Origin: Clostridiales bacterium | Lineage (GTDB): Bacteria > Bacillota > Clostridia > Christensenellales > CAG-138 | DNA length: 64,000 bases | Assembly (NCBI GenBank): GCA_012838425.1 | Contig: DUPG01000008.1 | Span: 84,042 to 148,041 of the forward strand | Direction: 5' to 3' | Shown here: positions 1 to 9,492 of the stretch, one piece after another | Position numbering within the stretch: position 1 is the first letter of the stretch | How the letters are laid out: each line of letters begins with the position of its first letter | Notes under the pieces: model-generated | Databases searched by the model: none | What the model was told of the DNA's origin: nothing | The model's input: only the letters and a program-made list of their open reading frames with translations | Translations under genes and position numbers: made by a program

Positions 1-471
1 GTTCAAATACTTGTAGATGAAAACGGCGACGGAGTAGGAGAGCGTATTAGCTACAGCGCATTAAGCCTAAGTCCGAGCCTATCCTTAGTAGAGCCGCTTG
101 TATATAACTCGGAAGTCGTTGCCGACGCCGGCAGGATATTAGAGCAGGCTTTTAACAGCCTTGCTATGCAATTTTTTGATAGAGCGCTGCCCCTGTTCAC
201 TGCAACAGAAATGAAAATCGATGAAAACAATCTCAGGGTGTTGTTTGGCTTAGAATACAAGCTGAAAATGTTCAGTGTAAAGAAAGTAATAACATCTGCG
301 GATTCCTCTGTCGCTTATGTTGAGATAGACGCAGAGTTTCAGTATTACTCAACCGGCGAAGCTAAGTCCATAGTCATAGATGGGGCGAATGTGCCTATGT
401 ATATGGCAGATGGCATATATAAAATCAGCTTTGAAGACTTACTGCGAATTATTGAGGAAGCACCGCGATGA
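1..471 (+). CDS. Hypothetical protein, 5'-truncated by window edge
   Basis: Frame 1 is open from base 1 (VQILVDENGDGVGERISYSALSLSPSLS...) into the listed ORF 166..471; overlaps next gene by 4 nt. Confidence 0.7.
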   Translation, partial: VQILVDENGDGVGERISYSALSLSPSLSLVEPLVYNSEVVADAGRILEQAFNSLAMQFFDRALPLFTATEMKIDENNLRVLFGLEYKLKMFSVKKVITSADSSVAYVEIDAEFQYYSTGEAKSIVIDGANVPMYMADGIYKISFEDLLRIIEEAPR

Positions 472-1886
472 AAAGATTTTTATTGCTTTTCTTAGTGATA
501 ATATTGCTTGTATCATCTGCTGCTTGTCAAAGCAATACCTTGCCGCCTATTGACGAGCTTGAGCCAATGCAACCGCCCGAGAGAACCGAGGTCGCATACG
601 AGTTCAACGCAAAGCTGTATTATATTATGAAGGATTCGGGCGAGCTTTCGCATGAAATACACGAGGTGCAAATATATAACGATGAGCCGGTTCTAATAAC
701 TATAATGAATAAGCTGCTTGAAAAACCCAAGTACGATTACCACAGAAACCCCATAGACAGCAGCTATAAATTAGCCGATATTGAGGTTTCGGAAGGCGTC
801 GCCAATGTGTTTTTTGAGGGCGATACATTTAATTCTAACAGCTACTACGATATGAAGCAGTACATAGAAACACAAGCGGTCATATTGGCTACATTAGAGC
901 CTTTTGGTGTGAACGCCGTCAATGTTTATATTAACGGAGTCGCTCCAAGCTATAAGTCGTGTCCTGTCGGTTTCGCTGTAAAGCCTGCAGATACGCTCAG
1001 CAAGCATATTTCGGATACTATTGACGCTTATACAGATTTCAGCAGTCTAAGCGAGGAATCGCCCTTTACAGCCAACTGCGTAATATATGTAAAGGATAAG
1101 AGCGGATACTTTTTAGCCAATAAGCAGCATATAGTAATTAAAAACGAAGCGTCGAATGAAGAGCTTGTCCGTGCGATTTTAGGGCGTTTCTTAAAGCTAT
1201 ACAATGGCGTAGTTTCGCCAGAATTCACTTTTACGAGCATAGAGTCAAACCGGCACTTAGGCAAATACAACATATCAGTTACCGTAGAGGGCAATATAAG
1301 CGATGATTCCGTATTAGAAACTCTAAGGGCAGGCATTGCGCTTACGCTAACGGGCTATATTCCCGATTTGCACTATGTAACAGTAATATATGAAAATAGC
1401 TCAGTAGCAATTCAGCGCAAGGATTACGCTAAAAAAATAGGCGGTACTGTGAAGGTCTATTACCCCTATCTGTTGCAGGATGTTCTAAGCGTTCGTAATA
1501 TCACTATAAGCAAGGGGCTTGCGTGCTGCACAATAAAAGAATTCATAGAGATATACTTCGCGAGCTCGGTTGCAAATTACAGCATTTTTACTGGAATGAA
1601 AGAGGAATACATATTAGATATTTATGTGAATAACGGAATCGCTGTGCTTGATTTAGATAAGACCTTTTATGAAGGATTAAGCAAGTACATAAACAACGAA
1701 AACAGCATAGTTGATGGCAATGTAAGTGAAAGACTGATTATATATGGCATAGTTAACTCATTGACGGAGGTTTATTATATAGATAGCGTACTGTTCTTAT
1801 GTAATGGAGAAAACATAAAGACTCTGAAAAATGTGTACTTAGGTGCTCCGCTTTATAAGAATATAGGCTTAATATATGGCGCATAG
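468..1886 (+). CDS. GerMN-domain lipoprotein (sporulation/germination type)
   Basis: Lipobox signal peptide (LLVSSAACQ) and repeated GerMN-like segments (VQIYNDEPVLITIMNKLLEKPK...). Confidence 0.65.
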   Translation: MKRFLLLFLVIILLVSSAACQSNTLPPIDELEPMQPPERTEVAYEFNAKLYYIMKDSGELSHEIHEVQIYNDEPVLITIMNKLLEKPKYDYHRNPIDSSYKLADIEVSEGVANVFFEGDTFNSNSYYDMKQYIETQAVILATLEPFGVNAVNVYINGVAPSYKSCPVGFAVKPADTLSKHISDTIDAYTDFSSLSEESPFTANCVIYVKDKSGYFLANKQHIVIKNEASNEELVRAILGRFLKLYNGVVSPEFTFTSIESNRHLGKYNISVTVEGNISDDSVLETLRAGIALTLTGYIPDLHYVTVIYENSSVAIQRKDYAKKIGGTVKVYYPYLLQDVLSVRNITISKGLACCTIKEFIEIYFASSVANYSIFTGMKEEYILDIYVNNGIAVLDLDKTFYEGLSKYINNENSIVDGNVSERLIIYGIVNSLTEVYYIDSVLFLCNGENIKTLKNVYLGAPLYKNIGLIYGA

Positions 1887-1894
1887 GAGAAAGT

Positions 1895-3256
1895 ATGAAG
1901 ATTGATTTGGCAGTGGCCGAGATAGGTTCAACCACAACGATAGTAAACGCATTCGATGATATTTCAGGCGATGCAAGGTTTATAGGTCAGGGGGTAGGAT
2001 ACACAACCGTATTAGAGGGTGATGTACGGATAGGGCTGTCAAACGCCTTTAAGGATTTAGAAAAGACCTTGGGCGAAAAGATAGAAGCGAAGGAGATGTT
2101 CGCTACCTCCTCCGCGGCAGGCGGCTTGAAAATGTGCGTGCATGGGCTTGTGTATGATATGACGGTTAAAGCGGCGCACGCGGCGGCATTGGGTGCAGGC
2201 GCAATAGTAAAATTAGCCACGGCGGGCAAGCTGCATGACTATGATATAGATGAAATTCGCGATATTGCTCCGAATCTTATACTCATAGCGGGCGGAACAG
2301 ACTACGGCGAAAGGGAATGCGCTTTGCACAACGCAAGGCTTATAGCAAAAAGCGGAATAAACGTGCCTGTAATATACGCAGGCAATGTGCAGAACCAAAA
2401 GATTATAGCGCAAATATTCAGAGAAGCGAATGTGCCTTGCTATATAGTTGAAAATGTATATCCTAAGTTAGATTTACTGAATATCGAGCCTACAAGGCGC
2501 AAAATTCACGATGTGTTCGAGGAGCATATTATTAAGGCGAAGGGAATGGAGCATGTAAGGGATATGGTTAACGGTCCCATTATACCCACGCCCGGCGCTG
2601 TTATGGAAGCCGCCAAGCTATTGTATGAGGATATAGGCGATTTAGTCGTAATAGACATAGGCGGCGCTACGACGGATGTTCATTCGGTGTCATTAGGCTC
2701 AGAGGCTATTGCTTCTATTCAAACAACGCCCGAGCCATTTGCAAAGCGCACGGTTGAGGGTGATTTAGGGCTTTTTGTTAATGCCCGCCATGTTATAGAA
2801 AGCATAGGTAAGGATAAGCTTGAAAGAGAGCTGTCCTTAGACATTGATAAAGAGCTCGAAACCTACACGCCCATACCCCAAACAAGTGCGCATACAAAAA
2901 TTGCGCAGCGATTGTGTGTAGAGGCAGGCGTTAAGGCTTTTATGCGCCACGCAGGCTCTCTGCGCTATGTATATACCCCCTCAGGCAGACAGACATTAGC
3001 TGAGGGCAAGGATTTAACGCTTGTTAAGTATGTAATAGGCACAGGCGGCGCGTTGACAAGGCTTCCTGAAAGGGAAAGGCTGTTGCGTGAGATAGCAAAC
3101 TGCAACGCAAATGGCACCATGCTGGCTCCTGCGCCTGATGAAGCAGAAATACTGTTCGATGATGACTATATATTCGCCTCTGCCGGAGTAATCGCTAAGA
3201 AATATCCGCAGGCGGCATTGAAGCTGATGAAGAACAGCATGAAATGGAGGAATTAA
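1895..3256 (+). CDS. GlmL/MutL-family protein (glutamate mutase L-type, ASKHA ATPase fold)
   Basis: N-term MKIDLAVAEIGSTTTIVNAF; GGTDYGERECALHNARLIA; VIDIGGATTDVHSV motif. Confidence 0.8.
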   Translation: MKIDLAVAEIGSTTTIVNAFDDISGDARFIGQGVGYTTVLEGDVRIGLSNAFKDLEKTLGEKIEAKEMFATSSAAGGLKMCVHGLVYDMTVKAAHAAALGAGAIVKLATAGKLHDYDIDEIRDIAPNLILIAGGTDYGERECALHNARLIAKSGINVPVIYAGNVQNQKIIAQIFREANVPCYIVENVYPKLDLLNIEPTRRKIHDVFEEHIIKAKGMEHVRDMVNGPIIPTPGAVMEAAKLLYEDIGDLVVIDIGGATTDVHSVSLGSEAIASIQTTPEPFAKRTVEGDLGLFVNARHVIESIGKDKLERELSLDIDKELETYTPIPQTSAHTKIAQRLCVEAGVKAFMRHAGSLRYVYTPSGRQTLAEGKDLTLVKYVIGTGGALTRLPERERLLREIANCNANGTMLAPAPDEAEILFDDDYIFASAGVIAKKYPQAALKLMKNSMKWRN

Positions 3257-3257
3257 C

Positions 3258-3728
3258 ATGAGGTGTATTTATTGCAACTGCGCTGAAAGCAAGGTAGTGG
3301 ATTCGCGCTCTACTGATGACGGCACAGTTATTCGCCGCAGGAGAATGTGTGTTGAGTGCGGACGCAGATTCACAACCTATGAAAAGATAGAGGAAGTCCC
3401 GTTCGTGGTAATCAAGCGCAACGGCTCAAGGCAAACCTTCAGCACGAGCAAAATTCTTGCAGGCATTAAAAAAGCCTGTGAAAAGCGCCCTATTCCTATA
3501 GAGCTGCAGCACAAGGTAGCCGACGATGTGGTCAGAGAGCTATTAAGCACAGTTGACGACCAAGAGGTTGAGTCGTCAGTTATAGGCGAATATGTAATGC
3601 GTCACTTGAAGGAGTTAGATGAGGTAGCGTATGTGCGCTTTGCCTGTGTGCACCGTCAATTTAAGGACATAAATACCTTCATGGACGAGCTGAAAGTATT
3701 GTTGAAAGAGCAAGATGAAACAAAGTGA
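3258..3728 (+). CDS. nrdR: Transcriptional repressor NrdR
   Basis: MRCIYCNCAESKVVDSRSTDDGTVIRRRRMCVECGRRFTTYEKIE zinc ribbon plus ATP-cone. Confidence 0.97.
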   Translation: MRCIYCNCAESKVVDSRSTDDGTVIRRRRMCVECGRRFTTYEKIEEVPFVVIKRNGSRQTFSTSKILAGIKKACEKRPIPIELQHKVADDVVRELLSTVDDQEVESSVIGEYVMRHLKELDEVAYVRFACVHRQFKDINTFMDELKVLLKEQDETK

Positions 3729-4530
3729 TTACACCGTTTCTGTGAAAAACGGCGTCGGAATAGTGTTTTCAAATGGGTTAGAGGTTGCGCATGGCTACAC
3801 TACGCGTTTAGGTGGTGTAAGTCAGCCGCCCTTCGACGCGCTAAATCTGGGCTGGAACAGAGACGAGCCTAAGGAGAATATCAGGAGAAATTATGAGCTG
3901 CTTTGCGACGCGTTCGGCTTAGCTATTAACAGCTTAGTATTGGTTAATTACAAGCATGGTACGAATGTGCTTGCTGTAGATAAGCGTTATTGCGGCAGCG
4001 GAATAATAAGCAAGCCTTTACCCGAATGCGACGGGCTTGTTACTAACGATGAAAGCGTGGTATTAGCAACTCTCCATGCCGATTGTGCCTGCTTATTCGT
4101 GTATGATAGCGCAGCAAGGTGTATAGGTATCGCCCATGCGGGCTGGCGCGGAATATTCGGGCGTATTGGCGCAAAATTAGTTGAGAAAATGGCAGAGCAA
4201 TACGACTCAAAAGCGCATAATGTAAAAGTTGCAATTTCACCTTGCATATGCGAAAATTGTTACGAGGTAGATAGGAGCTTGGCATTTGAGTTCGAAAAGG
4301 AATTTAGGCGCAATGATGTATCCTTACCTCACACAAACCCCGAAAAAGCCTATTTGAACCTGCGCCTTGCGGCAGAGCTGCAGTTTTTAGACTGCGGCAT
4401 ACTAAGGGAGAATATTTACCATATTTCCTGCTGCACATATGAGAATGAAGAGCTGTTCTACTCATACCGCAGGGACGATAAAAAGGCAGGGGCGAGCGCA
4501 GGCTTCATAACATTGAGGAGAAACACATGA
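3715..4530 (+). CDS. Laccase-domain / polyphenol oxidase family protein (YfiH/PgeF)
   Basis: TLHADCACLFVYD, IGIAHAGWRGIFG, ISPCICENCYEV motifs. Confidence 0.9.
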   Translation: MKQSDYTVSVKNGVGIVFSNGLEVAHGYTTRLGGVSQPPFDALNLGWNRDEPKENIRRNYELLCDAFGLAINSLVLVNYKHGTNVLAVDKRYCGSGIISKPLPECDGLVTNDESVVLATLHADCACLFVYDSAARCIGIAHAGWRGIFGRIGAKLVEKMAEQYDSKAHNVKVAISPCICENCYEVDRSLAFEFEKEFRRNDVSLPHTNPEKAYLNLRLAAELQFLDCGILRENIYHISCCTYENEELFYSYRRDDKKAGASAGFITLRRNT

Positions 4531-5051
4531 AAAAACTGTTTGAATTGATAAAGCAAAATAAAACCGCGCTGGTGATAATCGGCTCACTTATTATATTGAC
4601 CGCATTGCTTATAGTTGTAAGCACAATGGTTTTAGGCAATGCCGAAAGACCTATACGAATTGAGTATGGCGAAAAGACATTCAAAATCATTGCACCGTAT
4701 GAAACGCGCGAGGTGCCTTATGATTCAGTTGAGATGTACGAATACAAGGCGACGCCTCCGGGCAACATAGGTCAAGCTATTGACGCGCAAGTAAGCAATA
4801 AGATACTTTCGGGCATATTCCAAAACGATGGCTATGACCCGTATTACTTGCATATTTATACTAAAACAGGAGCATATATTTTCTGCTACTACAAGGGGCA
4901 AAGCGTTATATTCAATTTGAGCAGCGAGGAAGAAACCAGCGAGTGCTACAAAGAATTACGCAATCGCATTTTCGGCGATACGCCCGTACCCACGCAGGCT
5001 CCCGTAATTACACTTACTCCCACATCAACACCTGAGGAAGCGAAAAAGTAA
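4527..5051 (+). CDS. Hypothetical single-pass membrane protein
   Basis: N-terminal TM helix, 4-nt overlap with neighbour, Pro/Thr-rich C-terminus. Confidence 0.65.
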   Translation: MKKLFELIKQNKTALVIIGSLIILTALLIVVSTMVLGNAERPIRIEYGEKTFKIIAPYETREVPYDSVEMYEYKATPPGNIGQAIDAQVSNKILSGIFQNDGYDPYYLHIYTKTGAYIFCYYKGQSVIFNLSSEEETSECYKELRNRIFGDTPVPTQAPVITLTPTSTPEEAKK

Positions 5052-6205
5052 TGAGCAAGAAAGATAAGGCAGAACAAAAAGAGCAAAAATCAAGGAAACG
5101 CAAAAAAAGAAAGCCCATACCTATATGGGTTAAAGCCATAATATGCGCCGCGCTGACTATAATAGGCCTGTTTTTGCCCAAAGCATTTGCCAATTCGCCC
5201 GAGTTCATAGAAAAATTCTTCTCAAATGGTCTATTTGTTGGCGTTTCTCAAGCGGTGGGCTTTATCACATCTATAATACCAATATCGTTGATTGAATCGC
5301 TTATAATTGCCGCGATTATAGCCGCGTTAGTGCTTTTAGTGTTGGCTATAATCAAGATGAGCAAGCGCAAGCTGCCTTTGATGAGTGTTATACGGTTCTT
5401 TTTGGCGATTTGGCTTGTCGCGGCAGTATTGTTGAATCTGTTTTACTTTATGTGGGGCTTCAATTATTACAGACAGCCCATAGATAAATTGATGGAGCTT
5501 GAGGTTAAGGAACGCTCGGTTGATGAGCTATACGAGCTATGCGTCTATTTGAAAGACGAAGCGATTAAGCTGAGAAGTCAAGCTTCAGAGAACGATGAAG
5601 GCATATTCGATATAGAAAGCAATTACGATGCGTTCAGAAACGTGTGTGAGGGCTTCGAGCAGTTAGGCAAGGAATACAAGCTTTTCTCGCGCAAGGTGTA
5701 TCCTGCAAAGCCCGTTATGTTTTCAAAGGTAATGTCTTACACAGGTACTGCGGGTATGTTCATTCCGTTTACGGTTGAAGCGAATGTGAATGTTGATCAG
5801 CCTGCGCTGTTGATTCCCGCATCTGCCGCGCACGAAAACGCCCACTTCTTAGGCATAGCAAGAGAAAACGAAGCAAATTTCGTTGCATATCTTGCCTGTG
5901 TAAATTCGCCAGACATAAATGTAAAGTATTCGGGCATTATGCTTGCGCTGATGAATGCAGGCAACAAGCTGTATTCAGCTGATTCTGAGAAATATTCAGA
6001 GCTGTACTATTCTTACAGCGAAGATATGCGCAAAGACTTAGCGAATTACAGCGATTATTGGAAGAGCTTCGAGGGCAAGGTAAAAGAGGTTTCGCAAAAG
6101 GTAAATGATAATTACTTGAAGCATAATGACCAGACAGACGGAATACAAAGCTACGGCAGAGTTGTTGACTTACTGTTAGCGTATTACGCAAAAACGCAAA
6201 AATAG
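5051..6205 (+). CDS. DUF3810-like membrane metalloprotease-like protein
   Basis: Multiple TM helices; HENAHFLGIARENEANFVAYLAC. Confidence 0.75.
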   Translation: MSKKDKAEQKEQKSRKRKKRKPIPIWVKAIICAALTIIGLFLPKAFANSPEFIEKFFSNGLFVGVSQAVGFITSIIPISLIESLIIAAIIAALVLLVLAIIKMSKRKLPLMSVIRFFLAIWLVAAVLLNLFYFMWGFNYYRQPIDKLMELEVKERSVDELYELCVYLKDEAIKLRSQASENDEGIFDIESNYDAFRNVCEGFEQLGKEYKLFSRKVYPAKPVMFSKVMSYTGTAGMFIPFTVEANVNVDQPALLIPASAAHENAHFLGIARENEANFVAYLACVNSPDINVKYSGIMLALMNAGNKLYSADSEKYSELYYSYSEDMRKDLANYSDYWKSFEGKVKEVSQKVNDNYLKHNDQTDGIQSYGRVVDLLLAYYAKTQK

Positions 6206-6221
6206 AGCAGTGAGAAAAGCA

Positions 6222-7376
6222 TTAGCTTGGGTTTTCGTTCATAAATTGCTTTTCTAAACGCTTGTTTATAGCTTCCTTCAGCAATATGTAAAGCACAGAC
6301 GATAAAGGAATTCCTATCAGTATTCCCATAATTCCAAACAAGCTGCCGCAAAGCACTACAACAGATACAATAATCACTCCGGGAATTCCGATAGTGCGCC
6401 CAACGACCTTGGGATAAATGAAGTTGCCCTCTAACTGCTGCAATACGAGTATGAATATAAGGAACAGCAATGCCTTTATAGGCGAAACAGTCAGCATTAA
6501 AAATACGCCTATTCCTGCGCTTATGAATGAGCCTACTATCGGGAAAAGCGCGAGTATAGTTACAAAAATTGAAATTATAGTCGCGTACGGGAACTTGAAA
6601 AGCACCATTCCGGCAAAGCACAGCATTCCCAATATCATGGCCTCAAGCAGCTGTCCGCGCACAAAGCCCGAAAACATAGTGTTTGTGAGCCTTGCGATTC
6701 TGAAAAACTCCTCCTGGTGCTTCGTGGGCACAAATGCTTGTGAAAAACGAACAAAAAAGCGTTTGATTTTCTCCTTGTTCATCAGAACATATATCGATAT
6801 CACAACTGCAAGCACAGCGTCAAACAGTGTAGCTAATAGGCTTGTGGTAAGGTTAGTGGCGTATGAAGCCAGCTTAGCGGCAGAAGCCTGTATTATCCCA
6901 ATAAGCCTTTCAACGAACATGCCCCAGTCAAGCTGCATATTCTCTATTGCGGTTTCGGAAACATTCATCTGTGAAAGTATTTTTTTGAGCCATGCAGTTA
7001 TGTTTTCACCGAATGTCGCAGAGTTCGAAATCAAGGTTTGAACAGTTGAAATCAGCTGAGGGATCAAAAAGTATAGAGAAGCAAACAGAATACCCAGCAC
7101 AAGCACAAATGTTAATACAAGGCTAACATACCTGCATATTCTTAAAGCAACCGCGCCGCCCTTTTTCTTAATGAAGCAGAATATGTTGTTTTCGAAAAGC
7201 TTAAGCGGCACATTTAGCACGAATGCGATTGCAAGACCGGCCAATATGGGTGATGCCGCGCGCAGAATTAGCTTTATAATATCAATTATCTTGCCTATAT
7301 TCAATGCGCAGGCAAGCAAAGCGGCGGCAAACACCATCAGCCAGAATATGTTTTTTCGCTTTTCGGGTATTTTCAT
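6222..7376 (-). CDS. AI-2E family transporter (YtvI/YhhT-like permease)
   Basis: Multi-TM protein with GNFIYPKVVGRTIGIPGVIIVSVVVLCGSLFGIMGILIGIPL signature. Confidence 0.88.
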   Translation of the reverse strand: MKIPEKRKNIFWLMVFAAALLACALNIGKIIDIIKLILRAASPILAGLAIAFVLNVPLKLFENNIFCFIKKKGGAVALRICRYVSLVLTFVLVLGILFASLYFLIPQLISTVQTLISNSATFGENITAWLKKILSQMNVSETAIENMQLDWGMFVERLIGIIQASAAKLASYATNLTTSLLATLFDAVLAVVISIYVLMNKEKIKRFFVRFSQAFVPTKHQEEFFRIARLTNTMFSGFVRGQLLEAMILGMLCFAGMVLFKFPYATIISIFVTILALFPIVGSFISAGIGVFLMLTVSPIKALLFLIFILVLQQLEGNFIYPKVVGRTIGIPGVIIVSVVVLCGSLFGIMGILIGIPLSSVLYILLKEAINKRLEKQFMNENPS

Positions 7377-7435
7377 TTATTGCCTTTCGGTAGGTATTAC
7401 GGGTCAATTATACACAAAATACCAAGCAAGCGCAA

Positions 7436-8380
7436 TTATACCTTGTTAAGCTTCAATTCGCTTAGCTTGCTCTTGCGCTTAGATTGAAGCGCCGCAATCA
7501 CTAATACGAATATGGTCGCCGCGTAGGGTATAATCAGCGTGAGGTTTGCGGGTATAATGTTCTGCAAGCGCAGCCCTAACGCGTCAAAGAAGCCAAACAG
7601 CAATGCAGCCAAGAACACCTTTATAGGATTAGAGCGCCCGAATATTATGCAGGCAAATGCGATAAAGCCCCTGCTTGCGCTCATGTTTTCCGAAAACTGA
7701 GTCAGGTATCCCAATGACAGGTGCGCGCCTGCCAAGCAGCAGAGTATTCCGCATATTACGCTTGCCGAATACTTGATGAAGTCAGGGCTAACACCTATAG
7801 AGCGCAGCGCCTGAGGGTGCTCGCCCGCCGCTCTCAGCCTGAAGCCATATGGCGTTTTATACACTACTAAGTAACATATTATTACCAACAGCCAGCAAAT
7901 ATATACGAGTATTGAATTGTTGTTGAACAGCTCGTTTATTATTGGTATTTTATCCAACAGCGGAATGCTTACAGTAGGCAGCCCTAAGCTTTTAGGAAGC
8001 GGGAAAGCGCCTTTTACGCCGGTAAGCGTGCGCAGCAGGAATATAGTAATTCCGCCTGCGAATATGTTCAGCGCAACGCCTATAATAAATTCGTCTGACT
8101 TGAATTTTATTACGAAAAGCCCGAAGAAAAGCCCTAACAGCACGCCTACAACTATCGCGAGCACTATCCCCATAAAAGCAGACTGGAAGTAATATGTGCC
8201 CATAACCGCAGTAAATGCGCCTATCAGCATCATACCGTCCATACCTATATTCATAATGCCCGCATGGTCGGTAAACAGTCCGCCTAAACCGGCTAATACT
8301 ATCGGAGTAGCTGTTCGCAGCGTGTTTTGGAACAGCATTACATTAAATACGGTGAAGAAAGCTGCAAGGAATTCGCTCAT
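7436..8380 (-). CDS. ABC transporter permease (BMP/nucleoside uptake type)
   Basis: LAGLGGLFTDHAGIMNIGMDGMMLIGAF motif; operon with second permease and duplicated ATPase. Confidence 0.9.
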   Translation of the reverse strand: MSEFLAAFFTVFNVMLFQNTLRTATPIVLAGLGGLFTDHAGIMNIGMDGMMLIGAFTAVMGTYYFQSAFMGIVLAIVVGVLLGLFFGLFVIKFKSDEFIIGVALNIFAGGITIFLLRTLTGVKGAFPLPKSLGLPTVSIPLLDKIPIINELFNNNSILVYICWLLVIICYLVVYKTPYGFRLRAAGEHPQALRSIGVSPDFIKYSASVICGILCCLAGAHLSLGYLTQFSENMSASRGFIAFACIIFGRSNPIKVFLAALLFGFFDALGLRLQNIIPANLTLIIPYAATIFVLVIAALQSKRKSKLSELKLNKV

Positions 8381-9492
8381 ACATTACCTGCCTTCGCGGC
8401 GAGATACTCACGCTTTGCTTTTCGTATTGCCGCCTTTTCTTTTAGAATTCTTGAAATACCGTTTTCAGCCGCCATGAAGAATATAATAATAGACTGCACA
8501 ACCAGTATCAGCTCAGATGAAATTCCAACCTTCATTTCCATAGCGGTAGAGCCCATCTTCAACGCGGCGAAGAATATGCTTATCACCACAATTCCTATGG
8601 GGTTGTAGCGCATTATCATTGCTACAAGCATACCGTCGAAATAAAACTCCTTGCTTATGGATTCTATGAAGCGGCCATGTATGCCGAACACCTCGAACAT
8701 ACCTACAAGACCGCATATAGCGCCGGATATTATCATTGAAATTATTGCGATTCGGTTTGTCTTGAAGCCCGAATAGCGTGAGAACTCATAGTTCTGCCCT
8801 GTTAATCTCTGCTCATAGCCCTGCGCGGTCTTGCTCATAAAATACCATACAACAAGTGCTATTACTGCCGCTATGAATATGCTTTGCGTCAAGGTCGAGC
8901 TGGTTATCAGCCTTGTGAATTTGAATTCGGGGTCAATCGCCTGTGTACCTGATGCTATGCCCCTCTCTGTGGTTTTCAGAGGACCGTTTGAGAGATACAC
9001 GCATAAGTAAATTGCGATTGAATTCATCATAATAGTAGTTATAACTTCGTTTACACCTAAGCGCACCTTCAGTACCGCAGGAATAGAAGCATAAGCACCT
9101 CCCGCCGCCATTGCCGCAAGCAAGCATAGGGGAATGGCTATTATGGGTGAAACCCCCGTAAGCTCAGCGCCCACTATTGCCGCAGCCATCGCGCCCAAGA
9201 ATAGCTGCCCTTCGCCGCCTACATTGAACATGCCGGCCTTCGCGGCAACTGCCATCGCAAGACCCGTCATAGCAAGCGTTACGGTTTTCGCCAAAGTGTC
9301 GCCGATTCCTCTTGGCGAACCGAAAGCGCCCTTTATCAGCGCACCGTAGCCTTCTATGGGGTTGTAGCCCAATATCAGCATGATTACAGCTCCCAATATA
9401 AGAGCGAGTAATATACTTATGCTCAATGAGAGAATATAGCTGAAATCATACTTGTATCGCTTTGTAAATAGCTCGTTTAGGAATTCTCGCAT
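8377..9492 (-). CDS. ABC transporter permease (BMP/nucleoside uptake type)
   Basis: AAKAGMFNVGGEGQLFLGAMAAAIVG motif; 4-nt overlap with downstream permease. Confidence 0.9.
   Translation of the reverse strand: MREFLNELFTKRYKYDFSYILSLSISILLALILGAVIMLILGYNPIEGYGALIKGAFGSPRGIGDTLAKTVTLAMTGLAMAVAAKAGMFNVGGEGQLFLGAMAAAIVGAELTGVSPIIAIPLCLLAAMAAGGAYASIPAVLKVRLGVNEVITTIMMNSIAIYLCVYLSNGPLKTTERGIASGTQAIDPEFKFTRLITSSTLTQSIFIAAVIALVVWYFMSKTAQGYEQRLTGQNYEFSRYSGFKTNRIAIISMIISGAICGLVGMFEVFGIHGRFIESISKEFYFDGMLVAMIMRYNPIGIVVISIFFAALKMGSTAMEMKVGISSELILVVQSIIIFFMAAENGISRILKEKAAIRKAKREYLAAKAGNV

Noticed and set aside
6418-7041. 207-aa plus-strand ORF
   Set aside because: Entirely antisense to the AI-2E transporter; low-complexity composition typical of shadow ORFs
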